A stretch of 64,000 bases of DNA from Asterella californica (Eukaryota; Streptophyta; Marchantiopsida; Marchantiales; Aytoniaceae): positions 8,432,001 through 8,496,000 of the forward strand of contig JAYKYS010000009.1 of the NCBI GenBank assembly GCA_036924285.1. The letters run 5' to 3'. Made by a program: the position numbers and the translations under genes. Each line of letters starts with the position of its first letter. The stretch's first letter is position 1. Shown here piece by piece: positions 18,920-30,866 of this stretch. The notes beneath the pieces were generated by a model. The model did no database searches, was not told where the DNA came from, and was given only the letters and a program-made list of their open reading frames with translations.

Positions 18920-20699
18920 GGAACAGAGACAAAAAGCTTTTGAAGTGCTGAAGATGAAGTTGATTGAAGCTCTGGTCACGAGGGCACCAGATTGGAGTCA
19001 ACACTTTCAAGTGTATGTGGATACATCAGCGTTTGCTATTGAAGTGATACTGAGTCAGAAAGACAGCAAAAAGAAGGACCATCCGATTTACTATGCAAGT
19101 AGATAATTGTCAGCTACAGATAAGAATTACTCTGTTACAGAGCGTGAAGCACTAGGAATGATGTATTCAGTCAGAAAATTTTGACACTACTTGTTGGGTT
19201 GTGAGTTTGTATTCTACGTGGATCATTATGCGTTAAAACATCTGGTGCAAAAGTCTGATTTGTCAAGAAGGATAGCATGTTGGTTGTTATTACTGCAGGA
19301 GTTCATATTCACAGTTCAAACTCGAGCAGGTAAACATCATGAGAATGCAGACTACTTGTCTCTGTTGAGAACAGGAGAAAGACATGATAATGTGGCGGAC
19401 GATTTTCCAGATGAAGAGCTTTTCTAATTGACAGAAGCTCATACGAGTATGTACCATGAGATATATAGGTATATGTATATGTTGCAGTATCTTGAAGGAA
19501 TGGATGTGGAGCAGCGCACGGTGTTCATACACAAAGTCGGACCATATGAGCTGAAGAGTGACATCTTGTTCAAGAAGGGAACCGATGAAGAGTTGCGAAG
19601 ATGTCTAGAGGAGAAAGAGGTACTAAGAGTAGTGGAAGCCATGCATTCTGAATCAGCAAGGGGTCATTATGCCTTGCGCAACACAGTGAAGAAAATTCTG
19701 GACGTAGAATACTGGTGGTCCATCATGTACAAAGACGTGCAGGCAATCATAAAGAAGTGTGACAGTTGTCAGCGAGTAGGTAAGCCTACTCGAACTACTC
19801 AGTGACCACTCCATCCTATTTTACCTCTTGCACCATTTGAGAAGTGGGGAATTGATTTTATGAGGCCCATTCAGCCAGCTATGAAAAGGACACACAAAAG
19901 TTTCATACTGGTTGTCATAGATTATGCAACTAAGTGGGTGGAAGCTGAAGCAACAAAGAAAGATGGTGCGGTGACGGTGGCAGCTTTTCTACACAAGAAT
20001 ATCATCACCAGGTTTGGATGTCCATTGGAATCGGTGAGAGATAGGGGTACACATTTCTTGAATAATACCATAGAGGCATTTACAGGGTATTTTCAGATCA
20101 AGAATCGAAAGACTACTTTGTATAATCTTAAGGTGAATAGACTTACCGAAAAGAGGAATGGTCTAGTGTGTAAGATTTTGAACAAAGTGACTGTTAATCA
20201 TGCTTATGATTGGGATACCAAGCTGGATGCAGCGCTGTGGACATTCCGAAATACAGAGAAGATAACGACACGACAGACGCCATTCTTCTTAACCTATGGA
20301 ATGCATCCCATTATGCTTATTGAGTTCAAAACTCCTACTTACATAATTTTGTCACAAGATAGATTGTCTGCAAAAGAAAATCAACTCATCAGGCTGCAAA
20401 ATTTGATGACATTAGAAGAAGATCGTGAGACATTGTTGGAGTTAACCAAGGACATACGAGAGAAGCGAAAAGAAAAATACGGTAAGAAGTTGAAGAAGGT
20501 GGATGTGAACGACGGAGATTTAGTTTTGCTATATGATAGTCGACATACTAAATTTACAGGAAAGTTACGGCTACGATGGATGGGACCATACAGAGTTTCA
20601 GAGCGTTTTAGTAATGGGTATGTCCAACTCGAAGACTTGGAAGGAAATCTTTTTGCTACTCGAGTGAATGGAAGAAGGATCAAGCGATATTACTGCTGA
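18920..20699 (+). pseudogene. TE4 RNase H and integrase, stops only
   Basis: A single frame with no frameshift seen. RNase H: HFQVYVDTSAFAIEVILSQK, then YYASR and EREALGMMYSVRKF, and FYVDHYALKHLVQKSDLSRR. Integrase zinc region: HSESARGHYALRN then CDSCQ. Catalytic core: WGIDFMRP (Asp), SVRDRGTHF (Asp), NRLTEKRNG (Glu); all three acidic residues remain. The C-terminal domain ends KLRLRWMGPYRVSERF. In-frame stops are TAA 19,104, TGA 19,182, TAA 19,425 and TGA 19,803; most sit where Gln or Arg is usual, as expected for CAA/CGA changed by C-to-T. No chromodomain follows. Confidence 0.85.
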
Positions 20700-21769
20700 T
20701 GTGTTTGCAAGGTCGCTTCACAATTGAGAGGAGGAGTATGTGAAGCCTTGGATTTTCATTTTGTTAGTAATTTTTTGTTTTTGTTAGTAAAATGATAGAG
20801 TAGTTAGCATAGATGACAAGATAGAATAGTTTTAGTTGTAGTATAGAGTTTCTTAGTCGAAGAATGATGCGCTGAGTAGAAATACAAGAACTATGAATTG
20901 TATATATTTGAATGATAACCTAGCTGCATTCTACAGACGAAAAGCTTTCTAGGGATACCTCGGTTGCTGAGAACAGTGTAGAGTTGAGAGTTTTTCTCGG
21001 GAAGGACGGAACCTTCTGGCTGTGATATGAGCTTGAAGGCTGTGTTCAGTCTACTTAGGGAAGCACTAGGCTCCTGACTGTGGCTGGTTTGCTCCAAGGA
21101 TAGGCTTCAGGTTACAAGGTGATACTGAAAAATGCTCATACAAGTCTCTTGGCTCTTCTGATATGTTCAGGAAGCAAAGTTCAGGCTTAAATAGCAACGA
21201 TGAGATCTGACGGCAAACTTTGGCACTCAGGATTGAGAAATATGTGAAGGTTTAGACTTCAGAACTTCTCCTACATGTCAATGAGGTCCTACTGGATACA
21301 TATACGAAGTTTCAGCTTGAGATCAATTCAGAGCACCAAGATATGAGTAGAAACTTTCTGAACAGAGAAATTATGATAATTTTTGGTACCCAACCAGCTA
21401 TTTCGACCTATAATAGCAGATTGGCTCGATCAATTTCAAAGTTTCTTACAGGATTTGCAGTACACAGCTTGCTGAACACTCCTGTGAAGTTGGACCTCCT
21501 GATTGTACACAGAACTCCAGATTTCGTTCTCTGAAGTTGCTACTCTAGATTGCAAGCTTTACAGACCCCCTCGGCTTCAGCGGCCGCCCTGAATTACTCA
21601 GTAACTCAAATCACTTGAAACTTTTTTGATAGTCATAGCCCGGCTGATAATGAACGCAACCACGATGGTTTGAAGCGATTTCCTCAATTCTGCTGCAATT
21701 GACACTCAAAACCCCAAATTCAACAGAAGTGCTGCAATTCTGACACAAATCGAACTTCAATCAGCCATA
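20700..21769 (+). other. TE4 downstream region, possible polypurine tract and 3' LTR start
   Basis: After the integrase stop comes a purine-rich TTGAGAGGAGGAGTA and then TGTGAAGCCTTGG at 20,739, a plausible polypurine tract and LTR start. The other LTR end is not identified and no matching 5' LTR is recognised before 12 kb. No gene is supported in the remaining kilobase. Confidence 0.35.
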
Positions 21770-21771
21770 GC

Positions 21772-24700
21772 CACTCGACCAACCTCGCTCTGGACTCCTC
21801 GTCCCAGTCTCTAGCCAGAGTAAGCAACTTCCTACCCGCGGTGAAGTGGAACTTCTTCCAAAGTGCCTCCACCGACTATGCTAGCATCTCCAGCGCACGA
21901 GCTTCCGCTGCTTCCCGCTGCATCTTCTCGGCTGCAACCCGCGCTTCTGCGGCTTTCCGCTGCGTCTTCCATGTTGTCCTCTCTTCTGCGAGATGGTGAT
22001 TTTCTCCCGCACTCGGAGAACCTCTTGGTCGCGCTGCTGTAAACGCGCCTGCAACTCCTGGTTGCTCTTCCTCAGCTGCGCTAACTCCTTGGTAGAAGCG
22101 ACGTACTTGCTGTGAGTCAAAGGCTCAGTCCTTCCCTAAGTTCTCACAGTCTAGCTTCTACTCTCAGAAGATGAACCTAGTCTTCTAAGACAGCTACTCC
22201 GTCTTCCGGGATTCTAACAGTGCTTCCTAACTTCCTCTCGTCTTCCGGGCTATATCTACTCAATCCTAACTAAGCAAGGCCTCGCATGGATTACTAAGAA
22301 GACAACCCACCTTGCATCACATCCTACTTCCTAACAAAAGATACAAGATTTGCGAGACGTAGAGTGCATAACAGGTTCATAAGATGGTTGCGGGCTCCTA
22401 CGGTGACAGTGGTCTCTAGGAAGACTCCCAGGACAGCTTCCAGTTCAATGTCTTTCTCGGAAGACCTCCTGAAGTCAGGCTTCCCTTCACTGGTCTCACT
22501 TGTCTTCTTCTTCCTACGCGCAATCTATCCTCACAATAGACTCAAGACGTTTGCACTATGTTCTTCTGACTTCTCACCTCTCATACACACTCAGAAGAAG
22601 CTTGCTGCATGATGGGAAGACATGACCCTCGACCATTCTCTCCAGATTCTGCCAGCAAGACTTCTCACGACTCTCTCATAAGTTCGGGAAGAAGAAGGAA
22701 TGGGCTGTTATGATTCGGACAGAAGAGACCCGAAATGAACCCTCACGTCTTCTCGCGCATTTTGTCAGCCATTCCAATCTTCTAGTCTCTCTAGGAAGAT
22801 GTGGATTGGAGAAGCTTGGAAGATCGGGAGGCACAGGCCTAGTTCCCGATTTCCAACTTCTCGAAATAACAAAACAACTCACCACGCCACTCAGGATTCG
22901 TACCAAGCCTCTCTTAACACAAAACCCAAGCAAATCCACTCTTGATACGAATTGTGTACAGTCGACTTCCGAAGACAATCTTCCGAAGATGTCAGGCTTC
23001 CGAAGATGTTCCAATCTCAGAAGCGTCTACCGAAGATGTTCAGATCTTCCGAAGCGTCTTCTGTTCAAGGTTTCGGGAGTAGAGAGATGGTAGGGTAGGG
23101 AAATTGATAGCGGTGACCTCCAATTTGAGGGCTAGGGGTAGGGAAGCTCGAATTGAACTCGGGAAGAAGCAGGAAGATGTCTGACAGAAATTGAGCAGCG
23201 CTTCTGCGCCCAAGGTCACAATAGGAAAATAGGGGTGGAGGATTGATCGATCAGGCTGCCTGCAAACAACCGGGGAAGCGCAGGGGATACCAAGCAAAGA
23301 CAAGAAGCAGTGGGAAAGGGAAGAGAACATGGGAAGAACCTCTACTGTCTTTTGTCGACTTCCCGAGGTGTCTTCGCTCTTCTGCGCGCTTCTGGCTCTG
23401 ATTCTAGCTCCAATGCGACCCCACAAGGCTGCTTCCGCGATCAGCTTCTGGCTACGTCTCGGTTCCACCTTCGATTCCACTCAGCCACCCTCCAATGTCA
23501 GCTTCCGGGAGCTCACAGAAAACCGTCTCCAGCTCGACACTCTTCTGCGCTCAGCAATTCGACTTCACCTTTCTTCTAGCTTCGAATCGATCCTAACCTC
23601 ACTCGATTTCACTCGCTGATTTCCTCACTCGAATCAACTTGCTGCCTGAATCGATCTTCTCGTTCTCCAATCTCTCGATGCGGGAAGCAAGTAGATTTTT
23701 GTGCTAATGCGCTTCCTGTGCATCTTCCCCGCAGTTTAGGGGTTTCGACCCTCCTGACCTACCTAACTGATTTGGTGCTACCTGATAGGTGCACCTACTC
23801 CTTACGTGGTTTAGCTTCCATGGTTGCCGTCTTCCGGAAGATGCGTGTCTTCCGCTGTCTTCCGTCTTCCGAAGACAGTCTTCCGAGAAGACGCTCGTCT
23901 TCCGAAGAAGTCAACTTAATATTACAAACAGCCCTTAAGATCATCTTCCTGCTAAGGAAGCTGTAATCTTAAGTAACAACGCTTCTTCAGTTATACAGAT
24001 AAGTTATTAATCTCAAAAATTTCAAAAATTCGTGAATCCTGTAATTTGTGGGCACCACAGGAACAGAGACAAAAAGCTTTTGAAGTGCTGAAGATGAAGT
24101 TGATTGAAGCTCTGGTCACGAGGGCACCAGATTGGAGTCAACACTTTCAAGTGTATGTGGATACATCAGCGTTTGCTATTGAAGTGATACTGAGTCAGAA
24201 AGACAGCAAAAAGAAGGACCATCCGATTTACTATGCAAGTAGATAATTGTCAGCTACAGATAAGAATTACTCTGTTACAGAGCGTGAAGCACTAGGAATG
24301 ATGTATTCAGTCAGAAAATTTTGACACTACTTGTTGGGTTGTGAGTTTGTATTCTACGTGGATCATTATGCGTTAAAACATCTGGTGCAAAAGTCTGATT
24401 TGTCAAGAAGGATAGCATGTTGGTTGTTATTACTGCAGGAGTTCATATTCACAGTTCAAACTCGAGCAGGTAAACATCATGAGAATGCAGACTACTTGTC
24501 TCTGTTGAGAACAGGAGAAAGACATGATAATGTGGCGGACGATTTTCCAGATGAAGAGCTTTTCTAATTGACAGAAGCTCATACGAGTATGTACCATGAG
24601 ATATATAGGTATATGTATATGTTGCAGTATCTTGAAGGAATGGATGTGGAGCAGCGCACGGTGTTCATACACAAAGTCGGACCATATGAGCTGAAGAGTG

Positions 24701-26909
24701 ACATCTTGTTCAAGAAGGGAACCGATGAAGAGTTGCGAAGATGTCTAGAGGAGAAAGAGGTACTAAGAGTAGTGGAAGCCATGCATTCTGAATCAGCAAG
24801 GGGTCATTATGCCTTGCGCAACACAGTGAAGAAAATTCTGGACGTAGAATACTGGTGGTCCATCATGTACAAAGACGTGCAGGCAATCATAAAGAAGTGT
24901 GACAGTTGTCAGCGAGTAGGTAAGCCTACTCGAACTACTCAGTGACCACTCCATCCTATTTTACCTCTTGCACCATTTGAGAAGTGGGGAATTGATTTTA
25001 TGAGGCCCATTCAGCCAGCTATGAAAAGGACACACAAAAGTTTCATACTGGTTGTCATAGATTATGCAACTAAGTGGGTGGAAGCTGAAGCAACAAAGAA
25101 AGATGGTGCGGTGACGGTGGCAGCTTTTCTACACAAGAATATCATCACCAGGTTTGGATGTCCATTGGAATCGGTGAGAGATAGGGGTACACATTTCTTG
25201 AATAATACCATAGAGGCATTTACAGGGTATTTTCAGATCAAGAATCGAAAGACTACTTTGTATAATCTTAAGGTGAATAGACTTACCGAAAAGAGGAATG
25301 GTCTAGTGTGTAAGATTTTGAACAAAGTGACTGTTAATCATGCTTATGATTGGGATACCAAGCTGGATGCAGCGCTGTGGACATTCCGAAATACAGAGAA
25401 GATAACGACACGACAGACGCCATTCTTCTTAACCTATGGAATGCATCCCATTATGCTTATTGAGTTCAAAACTCCTACTTACATAATTTTGTCACAAGAT
25501 AGATTGTCTGCAAAAGAAAATCAACTCATCAGGCTGCAAAATTTGATGACATTAGAAGAAGATCGTGAGACATTGTTGGAGTTAACCAAGGACATACGAG
25601 AGAAGCGAAAAGAAAAATACGGTAAGAAGTTGAAGAAGGTGGATGTGAACGACGGAGATTTAGTTTTGCTATATGATAGTCGACATACTAAATTTACAGG
25701 AAAGTTACGGCTACGATGGATGGGACCATACAGAGTTTCAGAGCGTTTTAGTAATGGGTATGTCCAACTCGAAGACTTGGAAGGAAATCTTTTTGCTACT
25801 CGAGTGAATGGAAGAAGGATCAAGCGATATTACTGCTGATGTGTTTGCAAGGTCGCTTCACAATTGAGAGGAGGAGTATGTGAAGCCTTGGATTTTCATT
25901 TTGTTAGTAATTTTTTGTTTTTGTTAGTAAAATGATAGAGTAGTTAGCATAGATGACAAGATAGAATAGTTTTAGTTGTAGTATAGAGTTTCTTAGTCGA
26001 AGAATGATGCGCTGAGTAGAAATACAAGAACTATGAATTGTATATATTTGAATGATAACCTAGCTGCATTCTACAGACGAAAAGCTTTCTAGGGATACCT
26101 CGGTTGCTGAGAACAGTGTAGAGTTGAGAGTTTTTCTCGGGAAGGACGGAACCTTCTGGCTGTGATATGAGCTTGAAGGCTGTGTTCAGTCTACTTAGGG
26201 AAGCACTAGGCTCCTGACTGTGGCTGGTTTGCTCCAAGGATAGGCTTCAGGTTACAAGGTGATACTGAAAAATGCTCATACAAGTCTCTTGGCTCTTCTG
26301 ATATGTTCAGGAAGCAAAGTTCAGGCTTAAATAGCAACGATGAGATCTGACGGCAAACTTTGGCACTCAGGATTGAGAAATATGTGAAGGTTTAGACTTC
26401 AGAACTTCTCCTACATGTCAATGAGGTCCTACTGGATACATATACGAAGTTTCAGCTTGAGATCAATTCAGAGCACCAAGATATGAGTAGAAACTTTCTG
26501 AACAGAGAAATTATGATAATTTTTGGTACCCAACCAGCTATTTCGACCTATAATAGCAGATTGGCTCGATCAATTTCAAAGTTTCTTACAGGATTTGCAG
26601 TACACAGCTTGCTGAACACTCCTGTGAAGTTGGACCTCCTGATTGTACACAGAACTCCAGATTTCGTTCTCTGAAGTTGCTACTCTAGATTGCAAGCTTT
26701 ACAGACCCCCTCGGCTTCAGCGGCCGCCCTGAATTACTCAGTAACTCAAATCACTTGAAACTTTTTTGATAGTCATAGCCCGGCTGATAATGAACGCAAC
26801 CACGATGGTTTGAAGCGATTTCCTCAATTCTGCTGCAATTGACACTCAAAACCCCAAATTCAACAGAAGTGCTGCAATTCTGACACAAATCGAACTTCAA
26901 TCAGCCATA
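21772..26909. repeat. 5,138-bp tandem duplication, copy 2
   Basis: Second copy of 16,632-21,769. It begins inside GL sequence, so the GL copy here (21,772-24,059) lacks its left 2,020 bases, and the coiled-coil ORF is cut (21,772-22,120, minus). Copy 2 joins unique downstream sequence at 26,910 (ACTCCTTCTTTATTGC). Confidence 0.9.
24060..25839 (+). pseudogene. TE4 RNase H and integrase, duplicated copy
   Basis: Same sequence as 18,920-20,699, including the four stops at matching positions (24,244, 24,322, 24,565 and 24,943). Since the stops are shared, the duplication happened after the gene had decayed. No RT precedes it in this copy because the duplication starts within GL. Confidence 0.85.
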
Positions 26910-27847
26910 ACTCCTTCTTTATTGCTCCAAATCGATCAAAATTTTCGGTGACAGTGCTTGGCACGAAGAGCTCTATCTTCCTGTGCTCTCAGATTTCGCA
27001 GTGTCCTCACCAATTGCTCGAAATCCACTCTAGAGCTCTGTTTCTAAACTTAGAGTTTTACAAAAGACAAAAATAGACCGATGGGAGTTCATAGCTCCAC
27101 TTGACTGTCCTTTTGTGCCTTAAACTACCTGGTAACTTATCTACACTCATAGGCTACCACGTCAAGCCCCCTAGAGTGCAAGGGTAAAACTTAAACTACC
27201 TAAAATGACACGCAGCCCCGAAAAATAACTTAAATCAGCTAGAAAGCGTGCATGGGCGACACGCAAATACAACCCATGAGCTTAAGCCCTTTCAACATGG
27301 TAATCAACCTACTAAGACTCAAAATATATAACATCTTCCAAAATGGACTTCTCTGAGATCTTAACTTCACTCAGAGAGACTAACGCCTGACAGAGAAGTG
27401 AATCATTTACTATGTGAAATGATTCACATCACGACAACGGACGTTGAGAAGGAGGACCAAAATATGACAGAAGTTAACGCAACTTGGCGGTCGAAGGACA
27501 AGAGGGACTTCGTACGTGGGGAGATGAGAGGAAATAGCTATAAGAAGAGTCTAAAGCAATTCACTTTTACTATTTTCACTCACAAGTTCATTGTAGCGCT
27601 CCGAAACTATCGGCGTGAGATAGACGAAGAGTGTCTTCGACGAAGTCGGACTTCATAGGGTTAGCGCGACAGGAGTTAGTGAAGAAGGACTTCATACTCA
27701 GGAGGCGAAGAACTTCGATCTTCAGCTGCAAACAGATGAGAGGGATTCAGATTTCAAGAAAGCCGCCGGTCAAATTGAAGAGCATCACGACGAAGTGACC
27801 GGACTTCCAGTCGTATAGGATCGATTGGAAGAGATGGGTATGACTTT
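26910..27847. other. Non-coding flank after the duplication
   Basis: No supported gene. It contains runs such as GACACGCAGCCCCGAAAAATAA and AAGCCCCCTAGAGTGCAAG that look like LTR or UTR sequence of a minus-strand element, but no ends were recognised. A frame at 27,398-27,658 is basic and without known motifs. Confidence 0.3.
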
Positions 27848-29325
27848 CCTAATGCAGAATTGAGACGTCATATCTTCGGAGCTGGTGCAAGAGATTCTCG
27901 TCTGCAAAGAATACCTTTCAGACGATCTTCGGAGAAGGCCGTAGAACTGGACTCTGTCACATTTGAGTTTTTCATTGGGTATTGACGATGCAGGACGGCC
28001 GAGAGACCTTTTTTATGACAGCACCTGCAAGTCATCTTTGGAGGAGGTGGTGAAGTACAGCAAACTGTTCTCTGTGATGCCGATAAGATCGAACGACTTC
28101 AAGGTGCATAGTTACATCAAACTGTTTCGAAGAGATGTCGTCATTGTCTTGAACACGATCTTCAAGCCGTATCGGACTTCGTACCTAGCGAACTGACAAA
28201 TACACTTCATCGAGCAGATCTTCGTAAGGAAGAAGGCATATTGGACGAAGATCTTTCATGATCATGTACAGAAGTTGTATAGTACCTTTGACGATGACGG
28301 AGCAATGTACTTCGCAGCATTCGCAGTAGTCTTCTATCAGGGTGAAGTTACTAACGCTGGCAGAAGAAGAGAAGTACGGATAGAGGACCATGTCCGAAGA
28401 CGAATTGTTGATGAAACTGACTCCTCAACGAGAGGAGATGGTAACTGTTGTAACTTCGACGAGACCTAGTACCAAGACGAAGAGGAAGATGACGGATGAA
28501 GGAACGTCAGGTGGTGTAACTTCGAGGAAGAAGAAGAAGACGAGGAGAACAACGGTAAAGACATCGGACGAAGGAGCCGAAGAGGTTCAGATTCCTGCAA
28601 AGTCTTCCTCAGTCGAGATTGTTGGAGAATCAACTCCTAGAGGAAGTCGAGCTAACGTGGACCAAGAAGAGTTTGTTCTAAGGAGAGTACATTCGAGGAC
28701 GACCGAGATACAAGAGAAAGATCCTCGAGAAGTTCCTCGGACTTCGTCACAAAAGGATGAAGTCACGACTTCGACGCAGCAAGATCCGAGTATCATGAAG
28801 GAGTTGCGTATGTTCGAACAGACGTTGGAGTTTCTCAGCAGAACATCGTTACCTATCTTGGCACAACTCGACATGCAACGGCATGTTTACCAGGAGGAGA
28901 CGAAGGTACCCTTGACATTGATCGACCTTCTTAGTGTAGTGCACTTCGGACGACAAAGATGACTCGCAGAGAAAGATGAACTGATGGTGAAATTGGAAAC
29001 CTCTTCGGAAGAGTTGATGAAGATGACAGTAGAGCGCGATGCTTTACAACAGGTAAAGTCCGAAGAACAAGCGAAGACTTCCTCGGAAATTCAAGACTTG
29101 CAACTCAAGTTAAATCTGATGACTTCACGTTTCCAAGATATGAAGTCAAAGAGAGACACATTGCAAGAACTGCTAGCGACTAAGGACGAGGAACTCGAGA
29201 AGGCTTCTCAAGCGAAGGTGGCTTTTGAAGCGAAGACCGAAGAGCTTCGAGGGAAGATGGATGAGATTACGAATACGTACTTCGTCAGCGAGCTCGACTC
29301 AACAAAAAAGGAGCTTCTTCAATGA
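27848..29325 (+). pseudogene. Transposon-associated coiled-coil protein (TE5), broken
   Basis: Readable segments in order: HIFGAGARDSRLQRIPFRRS and ELDSVTFEFFIGY then TGA; after a frame change YDSTCKSSLEEVVKYSKLFS, MPIRSNDFKVHSYIKLFRRD and NTIFKPYRTSYLAN then TGA (28,194-28,196); KIFHDHVQKLYSTFDDDGAM and AAFAVVFYQGE; after another frame change SEDELLMKLTPQREEM, a Ser/Thr/Arg-rich basic stretch, and from 28,790 a predicted coiled coil running to 29,325, interrupted by one TGA at 28,960. About 480 codons in all. The pattern resembles liverwort transposon-associated proteins I recall; no enzymatic domain. Probably a gag-like or accessory gene. Confidence 0.5.
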
Positions 29326-30356
29326 CTTCGGACAGAGTTGACCACTGCACCAGACCCTTCGGCTAAGAGTAGGATAGTTAGAATAACTAAGAAGAGATAC
29401 ACGAGCTTAGGGAGATGGTTAAGTTATCGTTATGGAGTATAAGACAGACTTTACAGTTAGGTAGAGTAGAGGCTTCAGTTCTGCCTAGTATGGAGATGTG
29501 ATCATACGGTCTAGATGTAATTTTTTCTTTGTAAGAAACGAGATCCGTAATCTTCGGACGAAGAGTATATAAGCGATGTGATTCTTAGACATTATATCTT
29601 TTCCATGTTTTCAGTCTTTGTTAATTAATTTTAGTTACGCAAGATTGCGGAGTAAGAGTGTGAATGATTTGAGCGAAAGCGATTTCCTACGAAGGTCGTA
29701 GTTTGCTGTCGCAGGAGTAAATCCAATTGACGTAGATCTACGAAGTCAGACTTAGACGAAGAGAGTCTTCGTAGCATTTAATTGAAGGATATTTTGAAGA
29801 TATGAGAATACATCAATTACTGTGAAGTGGAAGAAATAAGTTAAATTGTAAGAAGAGTTTGGAAGATGGTTGCTTCTTCATGAAGGCGGCTTCTTCAAAT
29901 AAGTGGTGGTGGGACTTGAAGAGTGAGGATTTAGTTGGAAAAACACTTCTTAGGAAGAGTAGGGACTTATTCTTTAAAGCCTTGATGTGAAGTCTGTGTT
30001 CTTTTGTCTTTTCAGAAGAAAACTAGTAACATTTCAGCAGTATTTTTGCAATCTTCATTCATTCATATATCTATCTTCTCTAATTTTTTATCTGTATTGT
30101 TGGAAGGGTCCATGATCGAGAACTATTTCATTGTTGTTTGTATTCAATTTATCAGGTTGTGCTTGGATTTGGTTCCTTATCAAATTTAAACTCTCATCCG
30201 GATATTATTCCATTCCGTGAGAATAACAAAAACTACCAGAATTATCATTGTGATGTTGTTGTATTGTGATTTGTGTAAGTGTTAACTGTATCTTCGTGAG
30301 AATGATCCTTAATTTACTATGTTTGATACATTTGGTTTCTCCAGGTTGTTACATGG
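29326..30356 (+). other. Non-coding, LTR or UTR-like region with TATA-like element
   Basis: No gene seen. GAAGAGTATATAAGCGATG near 29,560 resembles an LTR promoter. Short inverted blocks occur, for example CTACGAAGTCAGACTTAGACG. T-rich and A-rich low-complexity DNA fills 29,990-30,340. Confidence 0.3.
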
Positions 30357-30587
30357 CAGGAGCGCAAACAGGTTCTCAGACCTCAACCTAATGTCGTGCA
30401 AGGCGAAGCAGAATACGAGATAGAGATCATATTGGGATCACGGAGTAAATCTAACCGGATGGAGTACTTGGTCAAATGGCGTGGATACCATTTGAAGGAA
30501 GCAACTTGGGTGCCAGAGGAAGAGCTAGGACATGCAAGTGAAGTATTGGATCTCTTCAAACGACAACAAGGACACCAAGGACATTAG
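30357..30587 (+). pseudogene. TE6 chromodomain, C-terminus of a chromovirus integrase
   Basis: About 76 codons beginning KQVLRPQPNVVQGEAEYEIE, with the chromodomain core EYLVKWRGYHLKEATWVPEE and a final SEVLDLFKRQQG before TAG. Chromodomains at integrase C-termini target Ty3 chromoviruses to heterochromatin. The rest of pol is absent upstream, so this is a 3' fragment. A second, stop-ridden copy of the same family is at 40.2 kb; here the domain itself is intact. Confidence 0.8.
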
Positions 30588-30866
30588 CAAGATGAGGACA
30601 TCTCCTTCCAACGAGGAGTGAAGGAACAACGAACCATACGAGTAGCAACTTGAGACGACTTGGGTCGATGGACTTTGTAACTTTGCCTTGTATTTTGTGG
30701 AAATTTAGATTATTTTTTTTGAAAATTGTCTACGTGTATTGGTAGTGCATGGCTATGGCTAGTTCTAATCAGATGCTTAGGATGTTGTCAAGAGGAGGAA
30801 CAAAGCACACTCAAAGGAAGTGAGCTGGTTTGAATAAGCATCTAAATCAAGACTTAGGTTTGCTGT
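30588..30866 (+). other. TE6 3' untranslated region with polypurine-like tract
   Basis: Colinear with 40,361-40,645 of TE8, sharing GATGTTGTCAAGAGGAGGAAC and CACACTCAAAGGAA.TGAGCTG. The purine run AAGAGGAGGAAC may be the polypurine tract. Sequence is lost at 30,867 where a GL LTR starts. Confidence 0.55.

Larger units (their letters stand above)
16632..21769. repeat. 5,138-bp tandem duplication, copy 1
   Basis: Bases 16,632-21,769 reappear at 21,772-26,909, offset 5,140, with no difference noticed by eye and identical readings in every frame compared. The unit holds the right half of GL, TE4 RNase H and integrase, and about 1 kb downstream. Left boundary: 16,631 is G against C at 21,771. Right boundary: 21,770 is G against A at 26,910. 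Two bases, GC, separate the copies. Confidence 0.9.

Noticed and set aside
21541..21600. XbaI, HindIII and NotI sites close together, suggesting vector polylinker
   Set aside because: Spacing and intervening sequence do not match any polylinker I know, and the segment is colinear with its duplicate and flanks.
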